Shown piece after piece: positions 8,542-18,172 of a stretch of 64,000 bases of DNA. Under the pieces are notes generated by a model. The model saw only the letters and a program-made list of their open reading frames with translations, had not been told where the DNA came from and searched no databases. This DNA is from Providencia rustigianii DSM 4541 (GTDB lineage Bacteria > Pseudomonadota > Gammaproteobacteria > Enterobacterales > Enterobacteriaceae), in NCBI RefSeq assembly GCF_000156395.1, contig NZ_GG703820.1:124813-188812 (forward strand), read 5' to 3'. The position numbers and the translations under genes were made by a program. How positions within the stretch are numbered: the stretch's first letter is position 1; each line of letters begins with the position of its first letter.

Positions 8542-10104
8542 ATGAAACCCGAAGATTTTCGTTCCGATGCCAAGCGCCCATTTAATAGCCAAGAATATCT
8601 AAAAAGTTTGCAAGATGGTCGTGAGATTTATATCTATGGTGAGCGAGTTAAAGATGTCACGACTCACCCCGCTTTTCGTAATTCAGCAGCTTCCATAGGA
8701 CAGTTATATGATGCGCTCCATGATAAAACGACTCATGACCAACTTTGCTGGGATACAGATACCGGTAACGGTGGATACACACATAAATTCTTCCGTTTCG
8801 CAAAAAGTGCCAACGACTTACGCCAACAGCGTGATGCTATCGCAGACTGGTCACGTCAAAGCTACGGATGGATGGGACGCACTCCAGACTATAAGGCGGC
8901 ATTCGCCAGCTGTTTAGGTGCTAATCCTGAATATTATGGGCAGTTCGCAGATAACGCACGTCACTGGTACAAACGCGTCCAAGAAAGCGGATTGTATTTT
9001 AACCATGCTATTGTTAACCCACCTATCGATCGCCATAAGCCAGCTGATGAAGTTAAAGATGTTTATATAAAACTAGAAAAAGAAACTGATGCAGGTATTA
9101 TCGTCAGCGGCGCAAAAGTGGTCGCGACGAACTCAGCACTGACACACTATAACTTTATCGGTTTTGGTTCTGCACAAGTGATGGGTGATAACCCTGATTT
9201 TGCACTGATGTTCGTTGCCCCAATGGATGCTGATGGCGTGAAATTAATTTCTCGCGCATCCTATGAATTAGTTTCAGGTGCAACTGGCTCACCATTTGAT
9301 TATCCTTTATCTAGCCGTTTTGACGAGAATGATGCCATTCTGGTTATGGACCATGTTTTAATTCCATGGGAAAACGTGTTGATTTATCGTGATTTCGACC
9401 GAGCACGTAACTGGGCAGTACAAGGTGGTTTTGCTCGCTTATTCCCATTACAAGCTTGCGTACGTTTAGCGGTTAAACTGGATTTCATCACCGGTCTGTT
9501 ACAAAAGAGCCTTGAATGTACGGGTGTTATTGATTTCCGTGGTGTTCAAGCGGATCTCGGTGAAGTGGTTGCATGGCGCAATCTGTTCTGGTCACTAACC
9601 GATGCAATGTGTTCGGAAGCCAAAGCGTGGGAAGGTGGAGCATACTTACCAGACACACAAGCAATCCAAACTTATCGTGTTATGGCACCAATGGCCTATA
9701 CCAAAATCAAGAATATCATTGAAAGTAACGTGACCAGCGGTCTGATTTATCTGCCATCAAGCGTTCGTGATATGAATAACCCAGAGATTGATAAATATCT
9801 GGCTAAATATGTTCGCGGGTCAAATGGGATGGATCACGTTGAACGTATTAAAATTTTAAAATTAATGTGGGATGCTATCGGCAGTGAATTTGGCGGTCGC
9901 CACGAACTGTATGAGATTAACTACGCAGGAAGCCAAGACGAGATTCGTCTGCAATGTCTGCGTCATGCTCAAGGTTCCGGCAATATGAAAGCCATGACAG
10001 ATATGGTTGATCGCTGCCTATCTGACTACGACCAGCACGGTTGGAAGCGTCCTCACCTGCACAACAACAACGATATTAATCTGTTAGATTCGCTGCTGAA
10101 ATAA
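8542..10104 (+). CDS. hpaB: 4-hydroxyphenylacetate 3-monooxygenase, oxygenase component
   Basis: At 520 residues it matches the usual length of HpaB. This FADH2-using hydroxylase converts 4-hydroxyphenylacetate to 3,4-dihydroxyphenylacetate, using reduced flavin delivered by HpaC. Characteristic stretches include SLQDGREIYIYGERVKDVT near the N-terminus, MGRTPDYKAAF around residue 112, and the flavin-binding region ATNSALTHYNFIGFG. The C-terminus GNMKAMTDMVDRCLSDYD is typical. hpaC lies 19 bp downstream. Both enzymes act in the cytoplasm at the entry to the pathway. Confidence 0.96.
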   Translation: MKPEDFRSDAKRPFNSQEYLKSLQDGREIYIYGERVKDVTTHPAFRNSAASIGQLYDALHDKTTHDQLCWDTDTGNGGYTHKFFRFAKSANDLRQQRDAIADWSRQSYGWMGRTPDYKAAFASCLGANPEYYGQFADNARHWYKRVQESGLYFNHAIVNPPIDRHKPADEVKDVYIKLEKETDAGIIVSGAKVVATNSALTHYNFIGFGSAQVMGDNPDFALMFVAPMDADGVKLISRASYELVSGATGSPFDYPLSSRFDENDAILVMDHVLIPWENVLIYRDFDRARNWAVQGGFARLFPLQACVRLAVKLDFITGLLQKSLECTGVIDFRGVQADLGEVVAWRNLFWSLTDAMCSEAKAWEGGAYLPDTQAIQTYRVMAPMAYTKIKNIIESNVTSGLIYLPSSVRDMNNPEIDKYLAKYVRGSNGMDHVERIKILKLMWDAIGSEFGGRHELYEINYAGSQDEIRLQCLRHAQGSGNMKAMTDMVDRCLSDYDQHGWKRPHLHNNNDINLLDSLLK

Positions 10105-10123
10105 TTGGCAGCAGGAGGTCAAA

Positions 10124-10642
10124 ATGTCTTTAGAAAATGAACATCGCCTACGTTTCAGAGATGCGATGGCAAGTCTCGGTGCCGCAGTTAACATCGTCAC
10201 GACAGATGGTACTGAAGGTCGCTGTGGAATTACGGCGACTGCGGTTTGTTCAGTGACCGATACGCCACCCACTTTGATGGTATGCGTGAACCGCAACAGT
10301 GCGATGAATGCGGTTTTTCAAAAGAATGGCCGCCTGTGCGTTAACGTACTCAATCATGATCAAGAAGAACTTGCCTGCCACTTTGCTGGTATGAAAGGTT
10401 CAACGATGGATGAGCGTTTTGGTTGGGATGTCTGGGATAAAGGTATTTTAGAACAACCACTGTTAAGAAATGCCCTTGCCAATCTTGAAGGGGAAATTAC
10501 CCAAGTTCAGGATATTGGTACCCATTCAGTGTATATGGTTGAAATGAAGCAAATTGTCGTTAGTGATGATGGGCACGGTTTAGTCTACTTCAAACGCAAG
10601 TTTCATCCAGTGATACATAAAATCCTAGAGCCGACGTCATAA
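10124..10642 (+). CDS. hpaC: 4-hydroxyphenylacetate 3-monooxygenase, flavin reductase component
   Basis: A 172-residue flavin reductase of the HpaC/DIM6/NTAB family; it supplies FADH2 to HpaB using NADH. FRDAMASLGAAVNIVTTDG at the N-terminus and GITATAVCSVTDTPPTLMVCVNR form the flavin-binding core, and the GTHSVYMVEM segment is conserved. A very strong CAGGAGGTC ribosome binding site precedes the ATG. It is the last gene of the cluster and is followed by a rho-independent terminator. Confidence 0.95.
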   Translation: MSLENEHRLRFRDAMASLGAAVNIVTTDGTEGRCGITATAVCSVTDTPPTLMVCVNRNSAMNAVFQKNGRLCVNVLNHDQEELACHFAGMKGSTMDERFGWDVWDKGILEQPLLRNALANLEGEITQVQDIGTHSVYMVEMKQIVVSDDGHGLVYFKRKFHPVIHKILEPTS

Positions 10643-10663
10643 TTTAACTGAACGTTGCTGATG

Positions 10664-10690
10664 AAGCCTCTTGCAAAAGGGGCTTTTTTA
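10664..10690 (+). terminator. Rho-independent terminator after hpaC
   Basis: Arms AAGCCTCTT (10664-10672) and AAGGGGCTT (10677-10685) pair with one G-T wobble around a GCAA loop, and run into TTTTTT. Confidence 0.85.
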
Positions 10691-10702
10691 TAGGGAAAAA
10701 TA

Positions 10703-10737
10703 TAAAAAATCCCCCAGTAAGTTACCCTACTGGGGGA
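10703..10737 (-). terminator. Rho-independent terminator after fbaA
   Basis: Perfect arms CCCCCAGTA (10711-10719) and TACTGGGGG (10728-10736). On the minus strand the hairpin is followed by ATTTTTTAT, so it ends the epd-pgk-fbaA transcript. It sits back-to-back with the hpaC terminator. Confidence 0.88.
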
Positions 10738-10764
10738 TAAGAGACTAACGGTTAGACTCGTAAA

Positions 10765-11841
10765 TTACAGAACGTCTACACAGTTCAGTTCTTTGAATGC
10801 TTGCTCTAAACGAACAACCATGGATTCTTGTGATTTACGCAGCCATACACGTGGGTCATAGTATTTCTTGTTAGGCTTATCAGCGCCTTCTGGGTTACCT
10901 AATTGAGCTTGCAGGTAGCCTTCTTTCGCTTTGTAGTATTGTAAAATACCATCCCAAGTTGCCCACTGAGTGTCAGTATCGATGTTCATTTTGATGACAC
11001 CGTAGCTAACCGCTTCTTTGATTTCAGCAGCGCTTGAACCTGAACCACCGTGGAAAACGAAGTCTAAGCTATTGTGTGGCAGATTGAATTTCTCAGAAAC
11101 ATAGTCTTGAGAATTACGCAGAATTTTTGGCGTTAATTGTACGTTACCTGGTTTATAAACACCGTGTACGTTACCAAAAGAGGCTGCGATAGTGAAACGC
11201 GGGCTTACTGCGTGCAGTTTTTCATACGCGTATGCCACATCTTCAGGTTGAGTGTACAGCTCAGAGCTATCCATACCTGTATTATCAACGCCATCTTCTT
11301 CACCACCAGTACAACCTAATTCAATTTCCAGCGTCATGTCGATTTTCGCCATGCGCGCTAAATATTTAGAACAGATTGCAATGTTTTCTTCCAATGATTC
11401 TTCTGACAGGTCAATCATGTGAGAAGAGAACAGTGGCTTACCTGTTTTAGCGTAGTGTTTTTCACCCGCATCTAACAGACCGTCAATCCATGGCAGTAAT
11501 TTTTTTGCACAGTGGTCGGTATGCAGGATAACAGGAACACCATAATGTTCTGCCATTTGGTGTACGTGATGAGCGCCGGAGATTGCACCTAAAATCGCAG
11601 CTTGTTGTCCTTCCGCTTTCAGGCCTTTACCTGCGATAAATGCAGCTCCACCGTTAGAGAACTGAATAATCACTGGAGCACGTACTTTTGCTGCTGCTTC
11701 AAGCACAGCGTTAATTGAGTCAGTACCAACACAGTTCACAGCTGGCAATGCAAAGTTATTTTCTTTGGCAACCGCGAAAACTTTCTGTACATCATCACCA
11801 GTAAGCACACCTGGTTTAACAAAATCAAAAATTTTAGACAT
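10765..11841 (-). CDS. fbaA: Class II fructose-1,6-bisphosphate aldolase
   Basis: A 358-residue zinc-dependent aldolase (E. coli 359) that interconverts fructose 1,6-bisphosphate with glyceraldehyde 3-phosphate and dihydroxyacetone phosphate in glycolysis and gluconeogenesis. Zinc-ligand segments are visible: PVILHTDHCAKK (two His/Asp positions), ASFGNVHGVYKPGN and DFVFHGGSGSS. It is the last gene of epd-pgk-fbaA, 60 bp downstream of pgk, with a perfect 10-bp hairpin in the gap. An AGGACC site precedes the ATG. Confidence 0.97.
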   Translation of the reverse strand: MSKIFDFVKPGVLTGDDVQKVFAVAKENNFALPAVNCVGTDSINAVLEAAAKVRAPVIIQFSNGGAAFIAGKGLKAEGQQAAILGAISGAHHVHQMAEHYGVPVILHTDHCAKKLLPWIDGLLDAGEKHYAKTGKPLFSSHMIDLSEESLEENIAICSKYLARMAKIDMTLEIELGCTGGEEDGVDNTGMDSSELYTQPEDVAYAYEKLHAVSPRFTIAASFGNVHGVYKPGNVQLTPKILRNSQDYVSEKFNLPHNSLDFVFHGGSGSSAAEIKEAVSYGVIKMNIDTDTQWATWDGILQYYKAKEGYLQAQLGNPEGADKPNKKYYDPRVWLRKSQESMVVRLEQAFKELNCVDVL

Positions 11842-11860
11842 GTGAAAAGGTCCTGTGGTG

Positions 11861-11884
11861 AACAGGCAGCGTAGGCTGCCTGTT
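11861..11884 (-). other. Intercistronic hairpin between pgk and fbaA
   Basis: Perfect 10-bp arms AACAGGCAGC and GCTGCCTGTT around a 4-nt loop, with no U-run on either strand. It lies just upstream of the fbaA ribosome binding site. It could shape processing or stability of the pgk-fbaA message or partly attenuate it; this role is inferred. Confidence 0.6.
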
Positions 11885-11901
11885 ATGTATGAACAAATTA
11901 A

Positions 11902-13065
11902 TTACGCTTTAGCACGTTCTTCTAGCATCACAACAGCTGGGAGCTTTTTACCTTCAACGAATTCAAGGAAAGCACCACCACCGGTAGAAATGTAGGAAAT
12001 CTTATCAGCGATACCGAATAAATCGATCGCCGCTAGGGTGTCACCACCACCAGCGATTGAGAAAGCGTCACTCTCTGCGATAGCACGAGCAACGATTTCA
12101 GTTCCCTTACGGAAGTTAGGGAATTCAAATACGCCCACAGGACCGTTCCAAAGAATGGTTTTTGCATTTTTCAGAATTTCTGCCAGACGTTCTGCAGATT
12201 CATCACCTAAGTCAAGAATTTGCTCATCATCTTTGATAGTGTTGCTAGCTTTCAAAGTCGCTTCAGCGGTTTCTGAGAACTCAGTGGCAACACGAACGTC
12301 TGTTGGTACTGGGATCTGGCAATGAGCCAGTAATTTTTTCGCTTCAGGGATCAGGTCCGCTTCGTACAGTGAACGACCGACATTGTTCCCTTCTGCTGCG
12401 ATGAAGGTATTTGCGATACCACCACCGACAATCAGTTGGTCAGCAATTTTAGACAGGGAATCCAATACGGTCAGTTTAGTGGACACTTTAGAACCACCAA
12501 CAATAGCGACCATTGGACGAGCTGGATTGCCTAGAGCTTTACCTAATGCTTCCAGTTCATTGCTTAACAGTGGACCTGCACAAGCAACTGGAGAGAATTT
12601 AGCGACGCCGTGAGTTGATGCTTGAGCACGGTGAGCCGTACCGAATGCATCCATAACATAGACATCACACAGAGCAGCATATTGTTTGGACAGTGTTTCG
12701 TCGTCTTTCTTTTCGCCTTTATTGAAGCGAACGTTTTCCAGAACCACTAATTCGCCTTCAGCGATATCAACACCGTTTAAGTAGTCTTTAACTAAACGAA
12801 CCGGGTTGTCTAATTTTTCTGCCAGATAGTCAACAACAGGTTGCAGAGAAAACTCTTCGTTATACTCGCCTTCAGTCGGACGACCAAGGTGGGAAGTAAC
12901 CATGACTTTAGCACCTTGTTTTAGTGCTAACTCAATTGTTGGTAATGAAGCACGGATACGTGCATCAGAAGTAACTTTACCGTCTTTAACAGGAACGTTT
13001 AGGTCCGAACGAATGAAAACGCGTTTACCCGCTAAGTCCAAATCGGTCATCTTAATTACAGACAT
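11902..13065 (-). CDS. pgk: Phosphoglycerate kinase
   Basis: A 387-residue enzyme, the same length as in E. coli; it transfers phosphate from 1,3-bisphosphoglycerate to [18 protein letters not shown] at the N-terminus, [11 protein letters not shown], the hinge region [11 protein letters not shown] and the nucleotide-binding [12 protein letters not shown] segment with [10 protein letters not shown] are all present. It is the middle gene of the epd-pgk-fbaA operon, about 100 bp after epd. Confidence 0.98.
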   Translation of the reverse strand: MSVIKMTDLDLAGKRVFIRSDLNVPVKDGKVTSDARIRASLPTIELALKQGAKVMVTSHLGRPTEGEYNEEFSLQPVVDYLAEKLDNPVRLVKDYLNGVDIAEGELVVLENVRFNKGEKKDDETLSKQYAALCDVYVMDAFGTAHRAQASTHGVAKFSPVACAGPLLSNELEALGKALGNPARPMVAIVGGSKVSTKLTVLDSLSKIADQLIVGGGIANTFIAAEGNNVGRSLYEADLIPEAKKLLAHCQIPVPTDVRVATEFSETAEATLKASNTIKDDEQILDLGDESAERLAEILKNAKTILWNGPVGVFEFPNFRKGTEIVARAIAESDAFSIAGGGDTLAAIDLFGIADKISYISTGGGAFLEFVEGKKLPAVVMLEERAKA

Positions 13066-13168
13066 GGTGAATCCTCTTGTTGATTCTCTATAAAGTTTTC
13101 ATTAGCGACAGCGCGAGGTACTCAGTAATTTTGTTACCTATTGTGCCCAGCAGTCTGTCAATCGCCAA

Positions 13169-14188
13169 TTAGTTTAAACCTGTTGCTGCCATTGCTAGTG
13201 TTGTATCTAGCATCCGGTTAGCAAACCCCCATTCGTTATCACACCAAACAAGGGTTTTGATTAAGTTCTTACCGCTGACTCGAGTTTGAGTTCCATCGAT
13301 GATGGCACTGTGCGGATCATGGTTAAAATCCATCGAGACTAACGGTAGTTCAGTATAGTCTACTATACCACGAAAATGCCCATGCGCGGCGCTCTGTAAT
13401 AGCTTGTTGACTTTATCAACACAGACATCGGCATCTACAGTAACGCTTAAATCAATTGCGGTCACGTTAGTGGTTGGAACACGAACAGAAATCGCTTCAA
13501 AGCTTCCCTGAAACTTAGGAAAAATTCGGGTAATTCCTGCAGCCAACTTGGTATCTACCGGAATAATTGACTGACTTGCTGCACGAGTTCTTCGTAGGTC
13601 TTTATGGTAGGCATCGATAACGGGTTGATCATTCATGGATGCATGAATGGTGGTGACAGTGCCCGACTCAATACCAAATGCATCATCCAATAGCTTAATA
13701 ATTGGGATAATACAGTTAGTGGTGCAAGATGCGTTGGAGACGATGCTATCTGTTGATTGTAAATCCATATGGTTAACACCATACACAACAGTGGCATCGA
13801 GATCGTCAGTTCCTGGATGGGCAAACAGCACTTTTTTTGCGCCCGCCGCCTGATGTTTTAAACCATCGGCACGAGAGCCATAAACTCCAGTGCAGTCTAA
13901 CACCACATCCACGCCTAACTCTTTCCAAGGTAGCTCGCTGATATCAGATTGATGGAATAGACGAATATTGTCATCCCCTACCTGTAACAGGTCACCATTG
14001 AGGCGAACATCCCATGCAAAGCGCCCATGACTTGAATCATACTTCAGCAAGTGAGCAATACCTTCCGGTTCGGCTAACTCATTGATTGCCACCACGACAA
14101 TTTCTGCCCGACGACCTGATTCATATAACGCTCTGAGGACACTTCGACCAATTCGACCGAAGCCACTAATTGCTACCCTGATCGCCAT
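13169..14188 (-). CDS. epd: D-erythrose-4-phosphate dehydrogenase
   Basis: A GAPDH-family enzyme of 339 residues that oxidises erythrose 4-phosphate to 4-phosphoerythronate for pyridoxal phosphate synthesis. The NAD-binding start [17 protein letters not shown] and the catalytic [12 protein letters not shown] motif (Cys) are visible. The assignment as Epd rather than GapA rests on the position immediately upstream of pgk and fbaA, as in E. coli, and on motifs such as [15 protein letters not shown] Cra-like operator lies about 150 bp upstream. Confidence 0.95.
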   Translation of the reverse strand: MAIRVAISGFGRIGRSVLRALYESGRRAEIVVVAINELAEPEGIAHLLKYDSSHGRFAWDVRLNGDLLQVGDDNIRLFHQSDISELPWKELGVDVVLDCTGVYGSRADGLKHQAAGAKKVLFAHPGTDDLDATVVYGVNHMDLQSTDSIVSNASCTTNCIIPIIKLLDDAFGIESGTVTTIHASMNDQPVIDAYHKDLRRTRAASQSIIPVDTKLAAGITRIFPKFQGSFEAISVRVPTTNVTAIDLSVTVDADVCVDKVNKLLQSAAHGHFRGIVDYTELPLVSMDFNHDPHSAIIDGTQTRVSGKNLIKTLVWCDNEWGFANRMLDTTLAMAATGLN

Positions 14189-14333
14189 TCTACACCTTGT
14201 ATCTGAGCAAAATCACACGGTTGCTAAGGATAACTGACTACCACCAACTCTACTGCTCATTTTAACTGTCAAACATCAAAAGTGTGCTTCAACCGACACT
14301 TTTAAAATTTAATTACATTATTTCAAATGAGAC

Positions 14334-14345
14334 TGAAACGGTTCA
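14334..14345 (-). promoter_or_regulatory. Cra (FruR)-like operator upstream of epd
   Basis: TGAAACGGTTCA, extended to a near-perfect palindrome CTGAAACGGTTCAG, differs from the Cra core TGAAACGTTTCA by one base. Cra is known to control epd-pgk-fbaA in E. coli. It lies about 145 bp before the epd start. I could not place the promoter boxes with certainty. Confidence 0.65.
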
Positions 14346-14410
14346 GCTAATCTGGGTTTAGATTAAAATATATATTTACAGAACGCAATAGAAAAACCCA
14401 TACTACTGCA

Positions 14411-14452
14411 CAAAAAAACAACGCCCCAATACCAAACTTGATATTGAGGCGT
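14411..14452 (-). terminator. Rho-independent terminator after tktA
   Basis: Arms ACGCCCCAATACCA (14421-14434) and TGATATTGAGGCGT (14439-14452) pair with two wobbles. On the minus strand the stem is followed by TGTTTTTTTG. The rest of the 14189-14525 gap holds only the upstream region of epd. Confidence 0.85.
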
Positions 14453-14525
14453 AAATAACGTTAATCAGCTTTACTTCTATCAGTACCGAAAATTTTCACG
14501 GCACCAATAGAGTCAATAAAAATGA

Positions 14526-16520
14526 TTATTTCAGTAGCGCTCTTGCTGCATTAACTGCATTTTCAACAGTGATACCGAATTCTTTGAACAGAAGATCCGC
14601 AGGAGCAGACTCACCGAATGAGTGCATACCAATGATGGCACCGTTCAGACCAGTATATTTATACCAGTAGTCAGCAATACCCGCTTCGATAGCAACACGC
14701 GCGCTCACACTTGAAGGCAGAACCGCTTCACGGTATGCCGCATCTTGCTTGTCAAATGCATCGGTTGATGGCATAGAAACTACGCGAACTTTACGACCTT
14801 CTGCCGTTAATTGGTCAGCAGCTTTCACTGCTAATTCAACTTCAGAACCCGTTGCAATAAAGATCAGCTCAGGTGTACCCACGCAATCTTTCAGGATGTA
14901 AGCCCCTTTTTCGATATCTGCTAATTGCTGTGCAGTACGAGGTTGCTGTTCCAGATTTTGACGAGAGAAAATCAGTGCACTTGGGCCATCTTTACGCTCG
15001 ATCGCGTATTTCCACGCCACCGCAGATTCAACTTGGTCGCAAGGACGCCATGTGCTCATGTTTGGCGTCACACGCAGGCTTGCAAGTTGTTCTACTGGTT
15101 GGTGAGTTGGACCATCTTCACCCAGACCGATAGAGTCGTGAGTGTAAACAAAAATGCTACGGATTTTCATCAATGCAGCCATACGAACCGCATTACGCGC
15201 GTATTCGACAAACATTAAGAAAGTCGCACCGTAAGGAATAAAACCACCGTGTAATGCGATACCGTTCATGATGGCAGACATACCGAATTCACGTACACCG
15301 TAATGGATGTAGTTACCCGCTTTATCTTCATTCAGAGGTTTAGAGCCTGACCACATGGTTAAGTTACTTGGCGCTAAGTCCGCAGAACCACCCATAAATT
15401 CAGGTAAAACTTTACCGAACGCTTCTAACGCATTTTGAGACGCTTTACGGCTAGCAATGTTCGCTGGATTTTGTTGCAGATTTTCAATGAATTGCTTCGC
15501 TTCTGCTTCAAAGTTCGCAGGTAATTCACCCGCCATACGGCGTTCGAATTCTTTCGCTAATTCAGGATATGCTTTCGCATAAGCGGCAAATTTAACGTCC
15601 CAAGCACTTTGTTTCTCTTTACCCGCAGTGCGAGCATCCCAAGCTTGATAGATTTCAGCTGGGATTTCGAATGGACCGTAGTTCCAGCCCAATGCTTCAC
15701 GGGTTGCTGCGATTTCAGCATCACCTAAAGGTGCGCCGTGAACCGCTTCTGTACCCGCTTTGTTTGGAGAACCAAAGCCGATAACTGTTTTGCACATGAT
15801 CAGCGTTGGCTTATCTGTTTGTTTGTGCGCTTCGTTAACCGCAGCATTGATTTGGTCAGCATCGTGACCATCAATATCACGAATAACATGCCAGCCGTAT
15901 GCTTCGAAACGTGCCGCTGTATCATCAGTAAACCAGCCTTCAACTTCACCATCGATAGAGATGCCGTTGTCATCGTAGAATGCGACCAGTTTATTTAATT
16001 TTAATGTACCTGCTAATGAACACACTTCATGAGAGATACCTTCCATCATACAGCCATCACCCATAAACACGTATGTGTGGTGATCGACGATATCATGGCT
16101 TGGACGGTTGAATTGTGCTGCTAAAGTACGTTCAGCAATGGCAAAGCCCACTGCGTTTGCAATACCTTGGCCTAAAGGACCCGTGGTTGTTTCAACACCT
16201 GGAGTATAGCCATATTCTGGGTGACCTGGGGTTTTAGAATGTAATTGACGGAAGTTTTTTAGCTCATCAATCGATAAGTCATAACCCGTCAGATGCAGCA
16301 GGCTATAAATCAACATTGAGCCATGACCATTGGACAGTACGAAGCGGTCACGGTTCGCCCAATGTGGGTTTGCTGGGTTATGATTCATATGGTTGCGCCA
16401 AAGAACTTCAGCAATATCTGCCATGCCCATTGGTGCGCCAGGATGCCCTGATTTTGCTTTTTGAACCGCATCCATGCTGAGGAAACGGATAGCATTAGCA
16501 AGGGTTTTACGAGTCGTCAT
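14526..16520 (-). CDS. tktA: Transketolase
   Basis: A 664-residue thiamine diphosphate enzyme (E. coli TktA 663) of the non-oxidative pentose phosphate pathway. [19 protein letters not shown] near residue 24, the TPP-binding [13 protein letters not shown] around 155-170 and [18 protein letters not shown] with [18 protein letters not shown] in the pyrimidine domain are all visible. It lies upstream of epd on the same strand, as in many enterobacteria, but a terminator in between makes it a separate unit. Confidence 0.97.
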   Translation of the reverse strand: MTTRKTLANAIRFLSMDAVQKAKSGHPGAPMGMADIAEVLWRNHMNHNPANPHWANRDRFVLSNGHGSMLIYSLLHLTGYDLSIDELKNFRQLHSKTPGHPEYGYTPGVETTTGPLGQGIANAVGFAIAERTLAAQFNRPSHDIVDHHTYVFMGDGCMMEGISHEVCSLAGTLKLNKLVAFYDDNGISIDGEVEGWFTDDTAARFEAYGWHVIRDIDGHDADQINAAVNEAHKQTDKPTLIMCKTVIGFGSPNKAGTEAVHGAPLGDAEIAATREALGWNYGPFEIPAEIYQAWDARTAGKEKQSAWDVKFAAYAKAYPELAKEFERRMAGELPANFEAEAKQFIENLQQNPANIASRKASQNALEAFGKVLPEFMGGSADLAPSNLTMWSGSKPLNEDKAGNYIHYGVREFGMSAIMNGIALHGGFIPYGATFLMFVEYARNAVRMAALMKIRSIFVYTHDSIGLGEDGPTHQPVEQLASLRVTPNMSTWRPCDQVESAVAWKYAIERKDGPSALIFSRQNLEQQPRTAQQLADIEKGAYILKDCVGTPELIFIATGSEVELAVKAADQLTAEGRKVRVVSMPSTDAFDKQDAAYREAVLPSSVSARVAIEAGIADYWYKYTGLNGAIIGMHSFGESAPADLLFKEFGITVENAVNAARALLK

Positions 16521-16890
16521 TAGTATACTCCAAGTAGGATAAGAACGTACTTAAACCAATTTTCACAACGCAATACGGATTATTGCTTTTCATAAGGTAA
16601 GTCTCCGCTATTCGATGTTGAGCGAAAGACCCTACGAAACTAGCGCAAATTCATCCATACAGCAATTATTTGAAACAATCATGACAGCAGACTGAGGATT
16701 TTTTTAGCTATCGTCAAGCTGAATCCATTCAATTGCGCAAATTTTCCCTGTAACTAATCTGTTTTGCGCAATTATCTAACCTTATTAAACCTGACTTCAC
16801 CACTTAGGATCAAGGTGATTTATGTTTCTTAATTAATTAGCCGCAACATTAGTGATATTTGGCAAATTTTTTGATGTAAAACCTTGAGCC
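16521..16890 (-). promoter_or_regulatory. tktA upstream region with an 11-bp inverted repeat
   Basis: No gene is visible. AATTGCGCAAA (16731-16741) and its exact inverse TTTGCGCAATT (16763-16773) are separated by 21 bp; each contains the palindrome TTGCGCAA, with centres 31 bp (about three helical turns) apart. It sits about 210-250 bp before the tktA start and could be an operator pair. I know no regulator for it. Confidence 0.4.
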
Positions 16891-16920
16891 AAATAAAAAG
16901 GCGCTACCATGAGCGCCTTT
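16891..16920 (-). terminator. Rho-independent terminator of the adhesin secretion operon
   Basis: Perfect arms AAAGGCGCT (16897-16905) and AGCGCCTTT (16912-16920). On the minus strand the stem runs into TTTTTATTT, just after the HlyD-type gene. Confidence 0.88.
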
Positions 16921-16935
16921 GTTTGCAAACTGCGA

Positions 16936-18171
16936 TTAACGTTCAGTCATCGCCTGCTTCATTCGAGTGATCGGTTTAATCAAGTAATCAAACACACTTT
17001 TTTCACCCGTTTTAATATCCACTGAAGCCACCATTCCGGGAATAATTTCCATCTTGTGGTTATTTTTATCTAACAGATAATTGGTATCCGTTTCCACAAT
17101 AATTCGGTAGAAAGTTTCATCCGGATTTAACTTCAATTCGCTACGACGAGTATCATTGCTCAACGTATCTGGGCTGATCAGTTTCACTACCCCGTTTAAG
17201 CCGCCATAAATCGCATAATCGTAAGCGGTTACTTTCACCACTACCGGCATTCCTGGTCTTAAAAAAGCCACATCTTGAGGACGAATATAGGCTTCAACCA
17301 TTAACTTATCATCCAGAGGAATGATCTCCAGAATGTCCTGTCCCGTATTCACAACACCGCCTAGTGTGTTGATTTTGATATTTTTGACAATACCATGTAC
17401 TGGAGCTCGAATTTCAGAACGCGTCACTGGGTCTTCACGCATCAGCATGTTTTCTTCCGCTTGATCCAGCTCCGATTCAACTTTCACTAGCTCCGCATTC
17501 GCTTCTGCAAGGTAGCTATTCATGCGCTCATTTATCTGAGTCGATAACTCTACAGACTGTCTTTCCATTCGCAAAATTTCTACGTTTGAAACCAATCCTT
17601 CTTTTGCTAACGGCTTAGTAATACTAATTTCTCTATCCAGTAGTGCTTTGCTCTGACGCAATCCTGAAATGGCTTGGTCACGCTGGGTTTTCTTCGCGTT
17701 ATACGCATTGGTTTCACGCTCAACCAGCTCTTGATCGGCAATTTTAGAAAAATCCGGCGCTTCATTATGAGATTCCCCATGTAAACGCGCTGAAATAGCG
17801 TCTAAATTTTGTACTCTAGCTTGGCTTTCTCGTAGTATCGCCATGCTTCTTGCATCATCCAGTTTCAGTAAAATCTGGCCTTTATCGACAATATCCCCTT
17901 CTTTAACATACATCTCTTGGATATTGCCCGGATCAATGCTTTGAATGACCTGTTCGCGACTGCTTGGGATAATCGTCCCTTGCCCACGAATGATTTCTTC
18001 TAAATTGCTGTTGTAAGCCCAAACAATAAAAATAGTCAGTAATAAAGCGAGAAAAATAATGGGCAGAAACAATAAATTACTACGCTCTTTTTTCATCACT
18101 GAAGCGAGATCATGAGAAAAATCGCTTGAGAAGGTTTTCTGCTGTTTAGGTACTTTACCGTTGTCATCCAT
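16936..18171 (-). CDS. Type I secretion membrane fusion protein, HlyD family (LapC-like)
   Basis: About 411 residues. A cytoplasmic N-tail is followed by one membrane helix (NLLFLPIIFLALLLTIFIVW), then a lipoyl/barrel half (IRGQGTIIPSSREQVIQS), a long coiled coil (about residues 110-260) and the returning half (SEIRAPVHGIVKNIKI). It links the ABC exporter to the TolC-like channel across the periplasm. I chose the ATG at 18171, one base after the exporter stop, with GAGGAGG before it; longer in-frame versions would lie inside the exporter gene. Last gene of the adhesin operon. Confidence 0.92.
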   Translation of the reverse strand: MDDNGKVPKQQKTFSSDFSHDLASVMKKERSNLLFLPIIFLALLLTIFIVWAYNSNLEEIIRGQGTIIPSSREQVIQSIDPGNIQEMYVKEGDIVDKGQILLKLDDARSMAILRESQARVQNLDAISARLHGESHNEAPDFSKIADQELVERETNAYNAKKTQRDQAISGLRQSKALLDREISITKPLAKEGLVSNVEILRMERQSVELSTQINERMNSYLAEANAELVKVESELDQAEENMLMREDPVTRSEIRAPVHGIVKNIKINTLGGVVNTGQDILEIIPLDDKLMVEAYIRPQDVAFLRPGMPVVVKVTAYDYAIYGGLNGVVKLISPDTLSNDTRRSELKLNPDETFYRIIVETDTNYLLDKNNHKMEIIPGMVASVDIKTGEKSVFDYLIKPITRMKQAMTER

Positions 18172-18172
18172 C

